DNA of 64,000 bases from JABCZZ01 sp964454545 (GCA_964454545.1 CAYVTI010000007.1:8454-72453); one strand, 5' to 3'. Counted from the first letter of the stretch, positions 1 through 9,949 are shown. Notes: generated by a model not told the origin, from the sequence alone. Program-made: numbers and translations.

Positions 1-435
1 TCTTATGGCCCATTCATCCTGACCGTATTTCAATTGGCATAGAACTTTAATAGGATAATCTACAATCATAAAGCCTGTTGATTTTCTGCATACAGGATAA
101 AGCTCTAGGGCTTAATTTTTAGTTAACGCACGCAAATAATTCTCATGCTATTGATTCTTGCGGAAATAATAGCGCGTTTTACTATTTCGGCATCTTCCGG
201 ATAACGAAAATATAGCCCGGCTTATTGTCCTTGACGCCTTACTTTGCAGCATGATTAATCATCAAAGTGTGACCTATAAATAATATGCAAACCCTCCGGG
301 CGCTGCGGAAAATGCAACCGGCTGTCTCAAAGGCCTTGTCTGTAGTCCCCGCTACGCATGGCGGCCTTTTTATTGCCGGACCGCATTTTCCGCTTGCGCG
401 GAACCCACGTTATTTATAGGTCTACACTCTTAGTC
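1..435. other. Intergenic region at window edge
   Basis: I see no convincing gene here. The sequence is AT-rich up to about 290 and then becomes GC-richer. A weak short hairpin followed by T residues (about 100-121) could be a terminator for a gene to the left of the window, but the stem is too short to call. A longer start (ATG at 358) for the downstream gene would extend into the end of this stretch. Confidence 0.5.
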
Positions 436-1386
436 ATGTTTACCATTTCCAAACTTCAGATATTTACCGTTGTCTGCGGCGTTCTGGCCGGTGCGGTTTT
501 TGCGCTGTCCGCGTACAGCGCGGGCAGCGGCTTGCTGCTCATGTTCCTTCCGGTGATACCGGTAGCGATCATAGGTCTTTCCTTTTCCCCACGCTACAGT
601 TTCACCGCCTCCCTCGTTGCCTGCTTGACTTCCAGCCTGCTTGTAGGAGCGGAATATGGGCTTTTCTACATCATACTGGTTGCGCTGCCATTACAGCATC
701 TTATGCGCAGGCTGCTTTTATGGCGCGAAGGAGATAAAGGAGAGCGCCTGTGGTATCCCGTACTGCCGGTGCTGGCGGAAATCAGCGCTATGACCGCCGC
801 CATGTTCATGATTTTTGCGATCCTGGCGGGTTATTCCGATCACGGCGACCTGAAGACCCTGGTCGCGAATTCCTTTTCCGGCCAGCTTGACAGCCAGATG
901 GATAATGCCGACCTAAAGTTCGCGCAATTCATGAAGCAGGTGGCAGGCGAATGGAGTTTTCTTATTTTTGCCTGCATGAGCTGGATGTGGGTGATGATGC
1001 TTTATGCCTTTACGGTGCTGGCTAGCATTTTTCTCAGGATGAATAACATTGCGCTTCGCGAGAGCCTTGCCATTTCGCCGGAAGGAATGCCGTTATGGGT
1101 GCCGGGTATTATCGCCATCAGCGTTCTTCTCGCCGCTTTCGGCCATGGCAATGACCGTTTCGCCGGTGAAGTGGTGTTTCTTATCATGCTGCTGCCCTAC
1201 CTGCTTTCCGGCATCGCAAGCGTCCACCGCCTGACCGCTGCGTGGCGCAACCGCAGGCTATGGCTTGCCGTTTTTTATTTCTCCATGATGGCTATTCCCT
1301 GGATTCCGGTATTCCTGATTGCGAAAGGGCTGCATACCCAGATAGAGACGCTTTTGAAAACGCACGCAAAGGCCAGTGAGGATTGA
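436..1386 (+). CDS. DUF2232 family multipass membrane protein
   Basis: The product is about 316 aa, strongly hydrophobic, with roughly eight predicted membrane segments and a short basic C-terminus. Its length and layout match the DUF2232 family of alphaproteobacterial inner-membrane proteins, which have no firmly established function and resemble energy-coupling or S-component-like folds. I prefer the ATG at 436 because the extra 26 residues from the ATG at 358 are basic and unlike the family, while the segment from 436 starts straight into the first membrane helix. Family members often sit near ribosomal-protein genes, but here the next gene is secA, 50 nt downstream. Family assignment is from the protein pattern only. 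Confidence 0.7.
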   Translation: MFTISKLQIFTVVCGVLAGAVFALSAYSAGSGLLLMFLPVIPVAIIGLSFSPRYSFTASLVACLTSSLLVGAEYGLFYIILVALPLQHLMRRLLLWREGDKGERLWYPVLPVLAEISAMTAAMFMIFAILAGYSDHGDLKTLVANSFSGQLDSQMDNADLKFAQFMKQVAGEWSFLIFACMSWMWVMMLYAFTVLASIFLRMNNIALRESLAISPEGMPLWVPGIIAISVLLAAFGHGNDRFAGEVVFLIMLLPYLLSGIASVHRLTAAWRNRRLWLAVFYFSMMAIPWIPVFLIAKGLHTQIETLLKTHAKASED

Positions 1387-1397
1387 CATAACGAGCA

Positions 1398-1426
1398 TTG
1401 ACATAATGCTGCCTTACCCCTATCTC
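1398..1426 (+). promoter_or_regulatory. Possible sigma-70 promoter for secA
   Basis: A perfect -35 TTGACA (1398-1403) is followed after 17 nt by TATCTC (1421-1426), a weak -10. The start would lie only a few bases before the secA ATG at 1437, giving an almost leaderless message. A second TTGACA sits at 1383-1388. This is a sequence match only. Confidence 0.3.
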
Positions 1427-1436
1427 TTACGCCATT

Positions 1437-4117
1437 ATGATTGGAAATCTAGCCAGAAAAATATTCGGAACCGCCAACGAGCGCTACGTATCTTCGCTTG
1501 GCAGCATCGTGCGTGCGGTCAATGCGCTTGAGCCGGAAGTGGGAAAACTTTCCGATGAGGCGCTGCAGGCGCGTACCGCATGGCTCAAGGGACGGCTTCA
1601 GTCCGGCGAAACGCCGGATAAAATACTGCCGGATGCTTTCGCCACCGTGCGCGAGGCCTCGAAGCGCGTGCTCGGCATGCGCCATTTCGACGTGCAGCTT
1701 ATCGGCGGCGTGGTGCTGCACCGGGGCATGATCGCCGAAATGCGCACCGGCGAAGGCAAGACCCTGGTTGCGACGCTGGCCGTGTATCTTAACGCGCTTT
1801 CCGGCAAGGGCGTGCATGTGGTGACGGTCAACGACTACCTTGCCCGCCGCGATGCCGCGTGGATGGGGCGCATCTACCGGTTCCTGGGTCTCTCCGTCGG
1901 CGTCATCGTGCACGGCATGGATGATGACGAGCGCAAGGAGTCCTATAACTGCGACATCATATACGCCACCAATAACGAGCTGGGATTCGACTATTTGCGC
2001 GACAACATGAAATACGCGGTGGAGCACATGGTGCAGCGCCCGTTCAATTATGCCGTCGTCGACGAAGTGGACAGCATTCTCATCGACGAAGCGCGCACGC
2101 CGCTCATTATCTCCGGCCCGACAGAAGACAACTCCGATCTCTATACCCGGATAGACCGTCTCATTCCCAGGCTTGTGAAGGAAGACTACGAGAAGGACGA
2201 AAAGGCGAAAACGGTCGTCCTGAGCGAAGGGGGCGTGAAGCATATCGAGGAAATACTTGTAGATACCGGCTTGCTGCAGGCGGGGCGGGGGTTGTATGAC
2301 ATCGACAATGTCGCGCTCGTGCATCACGTCAACCAGGCCCTGCGCGCGCACCATATGTACCAGCGCGATGTCGACTATATCGTGAAAGACAACCTGGTCG
2401 TCATCATCGACGAATTCACCGGGCGCATGATGGAAGGGCGGCGCTATTCCGAAGGCTTGCATCAGGCGCTTGAGGCGAAGGAGAAAGTCGAAATCCAGAA
2501 TGAGAACCAGACGCTCGCCTCTATCCCAAGCTTGCGGGCATGACCGGAACGGCCATGACCGAAGCCAATGAATTCAGGGATATCTACAAGCTCGAAGTGG
2601 TGGAGATACCGACCAACCTCCCGGTCAAGCGCGGGGATTCGGATGACGAGATTTACCGCACCGCGCAGGAAAAATACAAGGCGGTCATCGAGCAGATAAA
2701 GGATTGCCATGCGCGCAAGCAGCCGGTGCTCGTGGGTACGGTCAGCATCGAAAAGTCCGAGTATCTTTCGGGCATGCTGAAGAAAGCGAAGATCCCGCAT
2801 AACGTGCTCAATGCCCGCCACCATGACAAGGAAGCGCATATCGTGGCGCAGGCCGGGCGTTCCGGCGCGGTGACGATCGCCACCAACATGGCGNNNNNNN
2901 NNNTGGGCGGCAATCCGGACATGCGCGTTGCCGACGAACTGGGGCAGGATGTGGAAAGAACCTCCGCTACGGCGAAGAAAATATATGTGGAAGTGGAAAG
3001 CGAGAAAGCGGAAGTGCTTGCTGCGGGCGGGCTCTATGTCATCGGCACCGAACGCCATGAAAGCCGCCGCATCGACAACCAGTTGCGCGGCCGTTCGGGA
3101 CGCCAGGGCGACCCGGGAGCGTCGAAATTCTTCCTGTCGCTCGAAGACGACCTGATGCGTATTTTTGGTTCGGAGCGTATTGACGGGCTGCTGCAGAAAA
3201 TGGGGCTTAAGGAAGGCGAGGCGATTTTCCACCCGTGGATGAACAAGGCGATCGAAAAAGCCCAGCAGAAGGTGGAAGGCCGCAATTACGAAATCCGCAA
3301 GAACCTGCTCAAGTTCGACGATGTGATGAACGACCAGCGCAAGGTGATCTATGAACAGCGCATTGAGATGATGACGGCGGAAAGCGTCACGGATACCATC
3401 GCCGCGATGCGTGCGGAGGTCGATGAAGAACTGGTGTCGAATTTTGTGCCCGATCGCTCCTATCCTGAGCAGTGGGATATAGAAGGGCTGGAAAAAGAAG
3501 TGTTCCGCATCTACGGGCTGCATCCCCCCGTCCATGAATGGGCAAAGGAAGAGGGTATCGCCGATGAAGAAATACTGGAACGGCTGCATAAAATCACGAA
3601 TGAACAGATACAGCATAAAGTCGCCATGTACGGCCCGGAAATCATGCAGATAGCGGAGAAACGCCTGCTGTTGCAGACGCTGGATCAGTTATGGAAGGAT
3701 CATCTCCTGTCGCTTGATCACCTGCGCCACGGCATACATCTGCGCTCCTACGGGCAGCGCGACGCGCTCACCGAATATAAACAGGAGGCTTTTTCCCTGT
3801 TTGAACAGTTGCTCTCGCAGCTGCGCGAACTGGTGACTTCCCGCATGGCGCATCTTGAAATCCAGACCGAGCGTCCTGTTCACTCCATTGCAGAAATCAG
3901 ACGGATGCAGAAGATGCAGGAGAGCCGTCACGATCCGGCGATGGCGGATAGGGAAGAGGGGGCAACGGAGCAAAGCCATGTGCCGGTGCGCACCCATGTG
4001 AAGCCGGAAGACCGTGACCCGAACAATCCCGAAAGCTGGGGCAAGGTGGCAAGAAATGATTCCTGCCCGTGCGGCTCAGGCAAGAAATATAAACATTGTC
4101 ATGGCGCCCTTGTATAG
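1437..4117 (+). CDS. secA: Protein translocase ATPase SecA (frameshifted in this assembly)
   Basis: SecA is the ATPase motor that drives preproteins through SecYEG at the inner membrane. The N-terminal part shows Walker A (GEGKT, residues about 104-108) and the DEVDSILIDEARTPL block; the C-terminus ends in a SEC-C zinc motif (CPCGSGKKYKHCH). The frame is broken near 2520-2523: it ends in TGA at 2541-2543, while the family-conserved YPKLAGMTGTA block continues in another frame from 2522. The family block ITFQNYFRL is missing, which fits loss of 28 nt between two CGCCTC copies. A 10-N gap at 2894-2903 replaces helicase motif VI (GRGTDI). Restoring 28 nt plus 12 nt for the gap gives exactly 907 codons, the usual size. 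SecA is essential, so an assembly error is more likely than a true pseudogene. Confidence 0.93.
2894..2903. other. Scaffold gap (10 N) in secA
   Basis: Ten Ns follow the codons for TNMA and precede LGGNP. SecA normally has seven residues here (GRGTDI plus one), needing about 22 nt, so the gap hides about 12 nt more than it shows. That difference keeps the frame. The fixed size suggests a scaffolding placeholder. Confidence 0.95.
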
Positions 4118-4149
4118 GGTATGAGATATACAAAATATGGAGATGATAT

Positions 4150-5355
4150 ATGGCACTTAAAGATATAATTGTTCCTGCGATGGGGGAATCCGTCTCCGAG
4201 GCGACCATATCCAAGTGGTTCAAAAAAGCAGGCGATTCGGTGAAGATGGATGAGGCCGTCGCCGAAATCGAGACGGATAAAGTCACGCTTGAAGTCAATT
4301 CTCCGGCCAGCGGCGTGCTCAAGGAAATTATTGCCAAGGAAGGCAGCACCGTGCAGGTGGGAGCGCTCATCGGCAGGGTTGAAGAAGGCGCTGTAGCGAC
4401 GGGTGTCAGCAGTCAGGTGTCAGATGTCAAGCAGCAACCGGTGCCGGAAAAGCAACCGGAGAAACAAGCAGAAACCCGAATCCTGAGACCTGAAGCCTTA
4501 CCCGAAAAGTCAGGTCCCGCTGCGCGGAAAATCGCCGATGAAGCGGGTATTAATCTTGCGAATGTTCAGGGAACCGGCAAGGACGGGCGCGCGACCAAGG
4601 GCGATGTCCTGGCGTATGCTGCCGCTCCCCAGCCTCAGAGAACCTCTGCTCCCGCAGGCAGGGAAGAGCGCGTGAAAATGACCAAGCTGCGCCAGACTAT
4701 AGCCAAGCGCCTGAAGGATTCGCAGAATACGGCGGCCATTCTTACCACCTTCAACGAAATTGACATGAGCAATGTCATTGCGCTGCGCAATGAGTACAAG
4801 GAAGCCTTCGAGAAAAAATATGGCGCCCGGCTTGGCTTCATGTCTTTCTTCGTCAAGGCGGCCGTGGCTGCGCTCAAGGAAGTTCCGGAAGTCAACGCCA
4901 GCATCGAAGGCGATGAGATCGTCTATAAACGGTATTACGATATCGGCGTTGCCGTCGGTGGCGCGCAGGGACTGGTCGTGCCCGTAGTGCGTAATGCCGA
5001 TGAGCTTTCCATCGCCGAGATTGAAGCGGAAATCGCGCGCCTTGCTCAGAAAGCCAAGGATGGCACTCTCGCCATGAGCGACATGGCGGGCGGCACGTTC
5101 ACCGTGAGCAACGGTGGCGTATACGGCTCGCTGCTTTCCACTCCCATCATCAACCCGCCGCAGTCGGCCATTCTCGGCATGCATAAGACCGAAGAACGCC
5201 CGATCGCGGTGAAAGGCCAGGTGATCATCCATCCGATGATGTATGTGGCGCTTTCCTATGATCACCGCATCATTGACGGTCGCGAGTCGGTTACCTTCCT
5301 TGTCAAGATCAAGGAAGCCGTGGAAGATCCGCGCAGGCTGCTGCTGGGGGTTTAG
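4150..5355 (+). CDS. sucB: 2-oxoglutarate dehydrogenase E2, dihydrolipoyllysine succinyltransferase
   Basis: This is the core E2 subunit of the 2-oxoglutarate dehydrogenase complex, which transfers the succinyl group from lipoate to CoA in the TCA cycle. The N-terminal lipoyl domain (1-77) has the lipoylated lysine in ETDKVTLEV (Lys44). A peripheral subunit-binding domain lies at about 112-157 and the catalytic domain runs to the end, with His372 and Asp376 in SYDHRIIDG. At 401 aa it is normal in length. sucA and lpd are not next to it; it follows secA by 32 nt instead, and mdh-sucCD are 13 kb away. The linker between the lipoyl and binding domains is encoded by one of the 7-nt unit arrays described at 4402-4497. 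Confidence 0.95.
   Translation: MALKDIIVPAMGESVSEATISKWFKKAGDSVKMDEAVAEIETDKVTLEVNSPASGVLKEIIAKEGSTVQVGALIGRVEEGAVATGVSSQVSDVKQQPVPEKQPEKQAETRILRPEALPEKSGPAARKIADEAGINLANVQGTGKDGRATKGDVLAYAAAPQPQRTSAPAGREERVKMTKLRQTIAKRLKDSQNTAAILTTFNEIDMSNVIALRNEYKEAFEKKYGARLGFMSFFVKAAVAALKEVPEVNASIEGDEIVYKRYYDIGVAVGGAQGLVVPVVRNADELSIAEIEAEIARLAQKAKDGTLAMSDMAGGTFTVSNGGVYGSLLSTPIINPPQSAILGMHKTEERPIAVKGQVIIHPMMYVALSYDHRIIDGRESVTFLVKIKEAVEDPRRLLLGV
4402..4497. repeat. Heptamer-unit inverted array inside sucB
   Basis: The left arm holds GGTGTCA units (4402-4408) and GGTGTCA-GATGTCA (4416-4429). The right arm, TCCTGAGACCTGAAGCC (4481-4497), carries the complementary type of unit. The array encodes the flexible linker after the lipoyl domain, so the frame stays open. 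It belongs to the dispersed family also seen at 17729, 18907, 35914, 36349, 37343, 40112, 51066 and 59910. Confidence 0.55.
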
Positions 5356-5377
5356 AGCCTAACCAAAGGAGGGATAT

Positions 5378-5935
5378 ATGCTGCTGAACCGAAAATACCT
5401 TATACTTGCCATGGTATTGCAGTTCTTCCCTGCATCCCTTTATGCTCAGCCTGTTATACCCGTAGGGTCTGAAGAAAAGAATCCGGTTCTTGCGGGGCGT
5501 CCAAGTAAGAAACCAGAGGAATTGTATTATTCATTGCAGGTGAAGGGGGCGGAAAATGCGGGGATACTGCCTGATGACATAACTCAAATAGAGACGATTT
5601 CAGATACCCTGTCATCTTATATGGAAAGTGCATTCGTGGGAGCAGCGGCGGCAGGAAACTTGTCATCATTTGCCGGCGACACTTCCCAGAAAAAATTATT
5701 TTCCGGCCTGCCTTCTCCGGCCGATACCGGACTGAAAAAGCTTGATCCGCCCATTTATGCCGCCTTTTCTGACAGAAACATGGTAGGCGGAAAGGCGATA
5801 GTGCTATGCGCAAGCGCGCGGCGGCTTTCCAATACTGCATATGCAAAATCAGGGATATTAAAGATTTCCGCCGCGCAGTGGGTCAAGGAAGGAAAAGATG
5901 TCAGGCTCGTTTTCTACGTCGAACCTGTACAATGA
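5378..5935 (+). CDS. Secreted protein of unknown function
   Basis: The 185-aa product starts with a clear signal peptide (about residues 1-23, ending LYAQP) and should be exported through Sec. I do not recognise the mature domain; it shows no lipobox and no membrane helix. The start is supported by a strong ribosome-binding site (AAAGGAGGG) 6-7 nt upstream of ATG 5378. The gene follows sucB by 22 nt and its stop overlaps the next start (ATGA at 5932-5935), so it is probably translated together with the MFS permease downstream. Confidence 0.75.
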   Translation: MLLNRKYLILAMVLQFFPASLYAQPVIPVGSEEKNPVLAGRPSKKPEELYYSLQVKGAENAGILPDDITQIETISDTLSSYMESAFVGAAAAGNLSSFAGDTSQKKLFSGLPSPADTGLKKLDPPIYAAFSDRNMVGGKAIVLCASARRLSNTAYAKSGILKISAAQWVKEGKDVRLVFYVEPVQ

Positions 5936-7098
5936 CTGGAAAACGCCAGGCCTTCCGTTTCGTATTCATCATCGGCATCATGAGTCTGTTTGCCGATTGC
6001 ACCTATGAAGGCTCACGCAGCATTGTTGGCCCTTATCTCGCCACTTTCGGCGCAAGCGGCTTCATCGTAGGTATCGTCGCCGGGGGAGGAGAGTTGCTGG
6101 GCTATGTTCTGCGCATGGCGTCAGGCTACCTTGCTGAAAAAACAGGTAAATTCTGGCCGATCACGATTTTGGGCTATATCATCCAGATGCTGTCTGTTCC
6201 CTTGCTGGCGCTCGCCGGAAGCTGGCAGGCGGCGGCGCTCCTTATCGTCGCCGAACGTATCGGCAGGGCGATGCGCAATCCGCCGCGGGATGTCATGTTG
6301 TCCCACGCCGGGAATATACTGGGCCAGGGGTGGGTGTTCGGCCTGCATGAGGCGCTTGATCAGCTGGGAGCCATGATCGGGCCGCTTGCGGTCGCTATGG
6401 TGCTTGCCGGGCACGGTGATTATAAGACCGCTTTTCTCATGCTGCTTTTCCCGGCGCTGCTTACGCTTGCTGTCCTTAGCGTTGCGCGTATCCTTTATCC
6501 TGCGCCGGAGCATATGGAAGCGCATGCGCCGGAAGCCAATCTCGATACAGGCAATCTTCCGAAAGCGTTCTGGATATACCTTGCCGGCGCTGCGCTGGTG
6601 GCAGCGGGCTTTCCGGATTTCTCGCTGATGTCGTTCCATTTCGGGAAAGCGGATGCGGTGCCTGCGACATGGATTCCCATCTTCTACGCGGTTGCGATGG
6701 GTACAAGCGGCCTGGGGTCGCTTGTGTTCGGCAGGCTGTTTGATCGTAAAGGCATCGCGGTGTTGATCCCGTTGACTCTTATCACCACATTATTCGTGCC
6801 GCTGGTTTTTTTAGGCGGGTTCTGGGCGGCGTTTGCAGGTTCTGCGCTCTGGGGATTGGGCATGGGCGTCCATGAATCGATAATCCCGGCGGCGGTCGCG
6901 TCAATGGTACCCACGCAGCGACGCGCATCCGCCTACGGCATATTCACGGCTGCCTATGGCGTGGCATGGTTTCTGGGTAGCGCCGTCATCGGCCTGTGTT
7001 ACGATATTTCGCTCCCTCTCGTGGTCGTATTCTCGCTCGTGGCTGAAATAGCGGCAGTGCCTTTCTTTTTCCTGCTTAAGAAGCGTATTACGCGATAG
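5932..7098 (+). CDS. MFS transporter
   Basis: The 388-aa protein has about 11-12 membrane segments and the major facilitator superfamily layout, with a central loop near residues 180-200 (EAHAPEANLDTGN). The substrate cannot be told from sequence; it resembles drug or metabolite exporters. I chose ATG 5932, which overlaps the stop of the upstream gene as ATGA, over the ATG at 5806, whose extra residues are a frame shadow of that gene. The 3' end overlaps kdsB on the other strand by 11 nt. Confidence 0.8.
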   Translation: MTGKRQAFRFVFIIGIMSLFADCTYEGSRSIVGPYLATFGASGFIVGIVAGGGELLGYVLRMASGYLAEKTGKFWPITILGYIIQMLSVPLLALAGSWQAAALLIVAERIGRAMRNPPRDVMLSHAGNILGQGWVFGLHEALDQLGAMIGPLAVAMVLAGHGDYKTAFLMLLFPALLTLAVLSVARILYPAPEHMEAHAPEANLDTGNLPKAFWIYLAGAALVAAGFPDFSLMSFHFGKADAVPATWIPIFYAVAMGTSGLGSLVFGRLFDRKGIAVLIPLTLITTLFVPLVFLGGFWAAFAGSALWGLGMGVHESIIPAAVASMVPTQRRASAYGIFTAAYGVAWFLGSAVIGLCYDISLPLVVVFSLVAEIAAVPFFFLLKKRITR

Positions 7099-7819
7099 AA
7101 AGCAATTCTCTTGCCCGCTGCAGATGTTCGGCTGTGTCCACCCCAAGCGGCACGGTATCGACGATGGCAACGCCGATTTTCATGCCAGCTTCGATGGCTC
7201 GCAATTGCTCCAGCTTCTCACGCAGCTCCAGAGGGCTTGGCGGAAGGCTTACGAAGCGTTCAAGCGCTTTACGCCTGTAGACATAAATCCCGATGTGGTG
7301 ATAAAGAGGGCCAGCGCCATAGGGGGTAGTGGATCTGGTAAAGTAAAGTGCAATTGCAGTACTTTTCTCAGAGAAAGACAGGATGGGTTTCACTACGGAC
7401 GGGTCAACCTTCTCCTGTTCCAACTTTATCTCGCAGGCAAGCGTTGCAATGTCTACGGTCTTGTCTTCCAGCGGTTTAAGCACCGCCTTGATGACCTGTG
7501 GATCAATCGTCGGCACGTCACCCTGCACATTGACGATGATGTCATATTTCCCCTGCGGATCGATTTTTTCCAGCGCCTCATAAACGCGGTCAGAGCCGGA
7601 GGTATGATCCCCGCGCGTCATCACCGCTTCGCCTCCTGCGCTTTTAACCGCATCTGCAATCCGCTTGTCGTCGCAGGCGACATAAGCCTTGCCTATTCCG
7701 CTCGCTACCGCTTGCCGCCACACATGCACGATCATGGGGGTGCCGTGGATGTCGGCAAGCGGCTTTCCGGGAAGGCGTGTTGCCTGCATGCGCGCCGGGA
7801 TAATAATGACAGGATTCAT
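7088..7819 (-). CDS. kdsB: 3-deoxy-manno-octulosonate cytidylyltransferase (CMP-Kdo synthetase)
   Basis: KdsB activates Kdo with CTP to CMP-Kdo, the sugar donor for the inner core of lipopolysaccharide, so the cell should make LPS. The 243-aa sequence has the nucleotidyltransferase start IIIPARMQATRLPGKPL, and the metal/nucleotide motif NVQGDVPTIDP near residue 100. Length is normal. It stands alone on the minus strand, convergent with the MFS gene. Confidence in family is high. Confidence 0.93.
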   Translation of the reverse strand: MNPVIIIPARMQATRLPGKPLADIHGTPMIVHVWRQAVASGIGKAYVACDDKRIADAVKSAGGEAVMTRGDHTSGSDRVYEALEKIDPQGKYDIIVNVQGDVPTIDPQVIKAVLKPLEDKTVDIATLACEIKLEQEKVDPSVVKPILSFSEKSTAIALYFTRSTTPYGAGPLYHHIGIYVYRRKALERFVSLPPSPLELREKLEQLRAIEAGMKIGVAIVDTVPLGVDTAEHLQRARELLSIA

Positions 7820-7897
7820 GCCGATATACTATTGAACAATCCAATAAGTGCAATTATAAACGAATTGTGGGGTTATAACTATCTTTAAGAGAAAATC

Positions 7898-8479
7898 ATG
7901 CAGAATAAGGGATTGGGTTGTCTACTGACTCAGGTTGCGGGGGCAGTGGTGCTTGCTGTGCTTGTGACCGGGGCAATTATAAAATTCTCGGATGTGTTTT
8001 ATGGAAAACCTGAAGATGGCGCGCGCGGTTACACCGTGGATATTGCCGGGACTCCCGCCGCCGCGCCGACTACCGCCGTTTCTTCCGGGGGCGCTGCAAC
8101 GGCATCTGGTAAGCCGGTGGATATAGCGCTTTATCTTGCGAAAGCCGATCTGAAACTGGGCGAGCAGCTTATCAAGCGCTGCCAGGCCTGCCATAACTTC
8201 GCTAAAGGCGGTCCGAATGGCGTGGGGCCCAACCAGTATGGCCTGGTAGGCCGCAAGACGGCTTCAGTAACCGGGTTCGATTATTCGGATGCGATGAAGA
8301 AAAAAGGCGGCACATGGACGTTCCAGGCATTGTCAGATTTCCTGACCTCCCCGAAAAATATCGTGCCGGGCACCAAAATGGGATTTGCGGGCTTTGCGCG
8401 GCCTGAGGAACGCGCGGCGGTCATCGCCTATATCAATAAGAATTTCAGTGACAAACCTCTTGCGTTACCGGACAAATAG
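7898..8479 (+). CDS. Membrane-anchored class I cytochrome c (CycM-like)
   Basis: A single N-terminal membrane helix (about residues 8-30) is followed by a Pro/Ala/Thr-rich tether and a class I cytochrome c domain with the haem motif CQACH (95-99) and a likely distal ligand Met161 in PGTKM. This build matches alphaproteobacterial CycM/c552-type carriers that pass electrons from the bc1 complex to cytochrome oxidase on the periplasmic side. Haem attachment would need the Ccm system, which is not in this window. The gene is followed closely by nfeD. Confidence 0.9.
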   Translation: MQNKGLGCLLTQVAGAVVLAVLVTGAIIKFSDVFYGKPEDGARGYTVDIAGTPAAAPTTAVSSGGAATASGKPVDIALYLAKADLKLGEQLIKRCQACHNFAKGGPNGVGPNQYGLVGRKTASVTGFDYSDAMKKKGGTWTFQALSDFLTSPKNIVPGTKMGFAGFARPEERAAVIAYINKNFSDKPLALPDK

Positions 8480-8505
8480 TGCCATCTGATGAAGGGAGGC
8501 AGGCT

Positions 8506-8976
8506 ATGGAAACGTTATTAAACAACCAGGCATATCTGTGGCTGACATTCGGCGCGCTGCTTGTTCTGTTTGAGGCCGTGACTGCGCCGGGGCTTGGCAT
8601 ATTCCTGGGCGGGCTGGGCGCCATCTGCACGGGTATCATCATAGAATCCGGACTGGTTCCTGCCGATGCGACGCCTTTGCAATTTGCCTGTTTCTTCGGA
8701 TTTACGACCATCTGGGCGATTGCCCTGTGGCGGCCTCTGCTGAAATTCCGCGCCGGAAAAGGCAAAGGCAGCGCAGGCTTTAATATCATGGTAGGTGAAA
8801 CCGCCACTGTTGGCGAGCGCGGGTTGAGGCGCGGCGAGATGGGGCAGGTGCTCTGGTCGGGAACGGTGATGAACGCGGAGATTGACGACGCTGCAAAAGC
8901 GGATTTCCTGCCTGCCGGTTCGCATGTGATTATCAAATCAGTTTCGGGCAACATACTCAGAGTGGAACCTAAATAA
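8506..8976 (+). CDS. NfeD family membrane protein
   Basis: This short NfeD protein (about 156 aa) has two to three membrane helices in the first half and a small beta-rich OB-fold domain in the second half. NfeD proteins pair with stomatin/SPFH proteins, and that partner follows 10 nt downstream. I chose ATG 8506 because GGGAGG lies 6 nt before it; a GTG at 8479 would overlap the cytochrome stop and lacks such a site. The partnership is inferred from context and family knowledge. Confidence 0.87.
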   Translation: METLLNNQAYLWLTFGALLVLFEAVTAPGLGIFLGGLGAICTGIIIESGLVPADATPLQFACFFGFTTIWAIALWRPLLKFRAGKGKGSAGFNIMVGETATVGERGLRRGEMGQVLWSGTVMNAEIDDAAKADFLPAGSHVIIKSVSGNILRVEPK

Positions 8977-8986
8977 GGGGATTTTT

Positions 8987-9931
8987 ATGAGCTTTATAAC
9001 CTTTCTTGCGCTCGCCTTTACATTTCTCGTGGTGGTGACCATATTCAAAGGTGTGCGCATTGTGCCGCAGCAATCGGTATGGATCGTCGAGAAACTTGGA
9101 AAATTCGACCGCGCTCTTGAGCCGGGGCTTAATTTCCTCATTCCCTATATTGAAACCGTCGCCTATAAGCATTCCCTCAAGGAATATGCAATGGATGTGC
9201 AGGAGCAGACCGCTATCACGCGCGACAACGTGACCCTCGTGATCGACGGGCTGATTTACCTTAAGATAATGGATCCGGTGCATGCTTCCTACGGCGTGAG
9301 CAACCCGGTGTTCGCCGTAACCCAGCTTGCCCAGACCACGATGCGCTCGGAAATCGGCAAGCTCACGATGGAAGCGGCGTTTGAGGAAAGGGAGCGGCTC
9401 AACACCAACATTGTGACCGCGATTAACCAGGCGGCGCAGAGCTGGGGCATCCAGTGCATGCGCTATGAGATCCGCAACATCACCCCGCCCGCAAGCGTGC
9501 TCAAAGCGATGGAAATGCAGGTTTCCGCCGATCGCCAGAAACGCGCGGTCATTCTGGAATCCGAAGGCAAGCGCCAGTCGCAGATCAACGTGGCGGAAGG
9601 CGAGAAACAACAGGTGGTGCTGCGCTCCGAAGCGGCGCAGATTGATCAGATAAACCGTGCGAAAGGTGAAGCGGAAGCGCTGCTTACGGTTGCGGAGGCA
9701 ACCGCCGGAAGCATCCGGAAAGTCGCTGCGGCGATCAATGAGCCGGGCGGCCGCGAGGCGATTGAGCTCAAGGTAGCGGAACAGTTCGTTGATGCGTTCA
9801 GGAATCTGGCAAGGGTCAACAATACCATCCTGCTGCCCAGCAACCTGAATGATCCCGGCTCCATGATCGCGCAGGCGCTCGGCGTATTTGATACGGTGCG
9901 CAAGAACAGGGCATCGGCGGGAGATAAGTAA
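8987..9931 (+). CDS. SPFH/stomatin-like band 7 protein
   Basis: The 314-aa protein has an N-terminal membrane anchor (residues 1-20), the band 7 domain starting VRIVPQQSVWIVEKLGKF, and a charged coiled-coil region near 180-230 ending in a conserved C-terminal tail. It is the QmcA/stomatin (paraslipin) type that forms membrane microdomains. Together with nfeD immediately upstream it forms the usual two-gene unit involved in membrane organisation and membrane-protein quality control. No protease gene is adjacent. Confidence 0.9.
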   Translation: MSFITFLALAFTFLVVVTIFKGVRIVPQQSVWIVEKLGKFDRALEPGLNFLIPYIETVAYKHSLKEYAMDVQEQTAITRDNVTLVIDGLIYLKIMDPVHASYGVSNPVFAVTQLAQTTMRSEIGKLTMEAAFEERERLNTNIVTAINQAAQSWGIQCMRYEIRNITPPASVLKAMEMQVSADRQKRAVILESEGKRQSQINVAEGEKQQVVLRSEAAQIDQINRAKGEAEALLTVAEATAGSIRKVAAAINEPGGREAIELKVAEQFVDAFRNLARVNNTILLPSNLNDPGSMIAQALGVFDTVRKNRASAGDK

Positions 9932-9949
9932 GCCGTTTGATAATGATGA

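Noticed and set aside
1449..2462. Long antisense ORF opposite secA
   Set aside because: It is a frame shadow caused by codon bias in a conserved gene; the His-rich translation has no family pattern. The same applies to the antisense ORFs at 4510-5265, 19004-20230, 33595-34308 and 52464-54188.
4402..4497. CRISPR array or VNTR minisatellite
   Set aside because: Units are 7 nt without spacers of constant length, are degenerate, and face each other.
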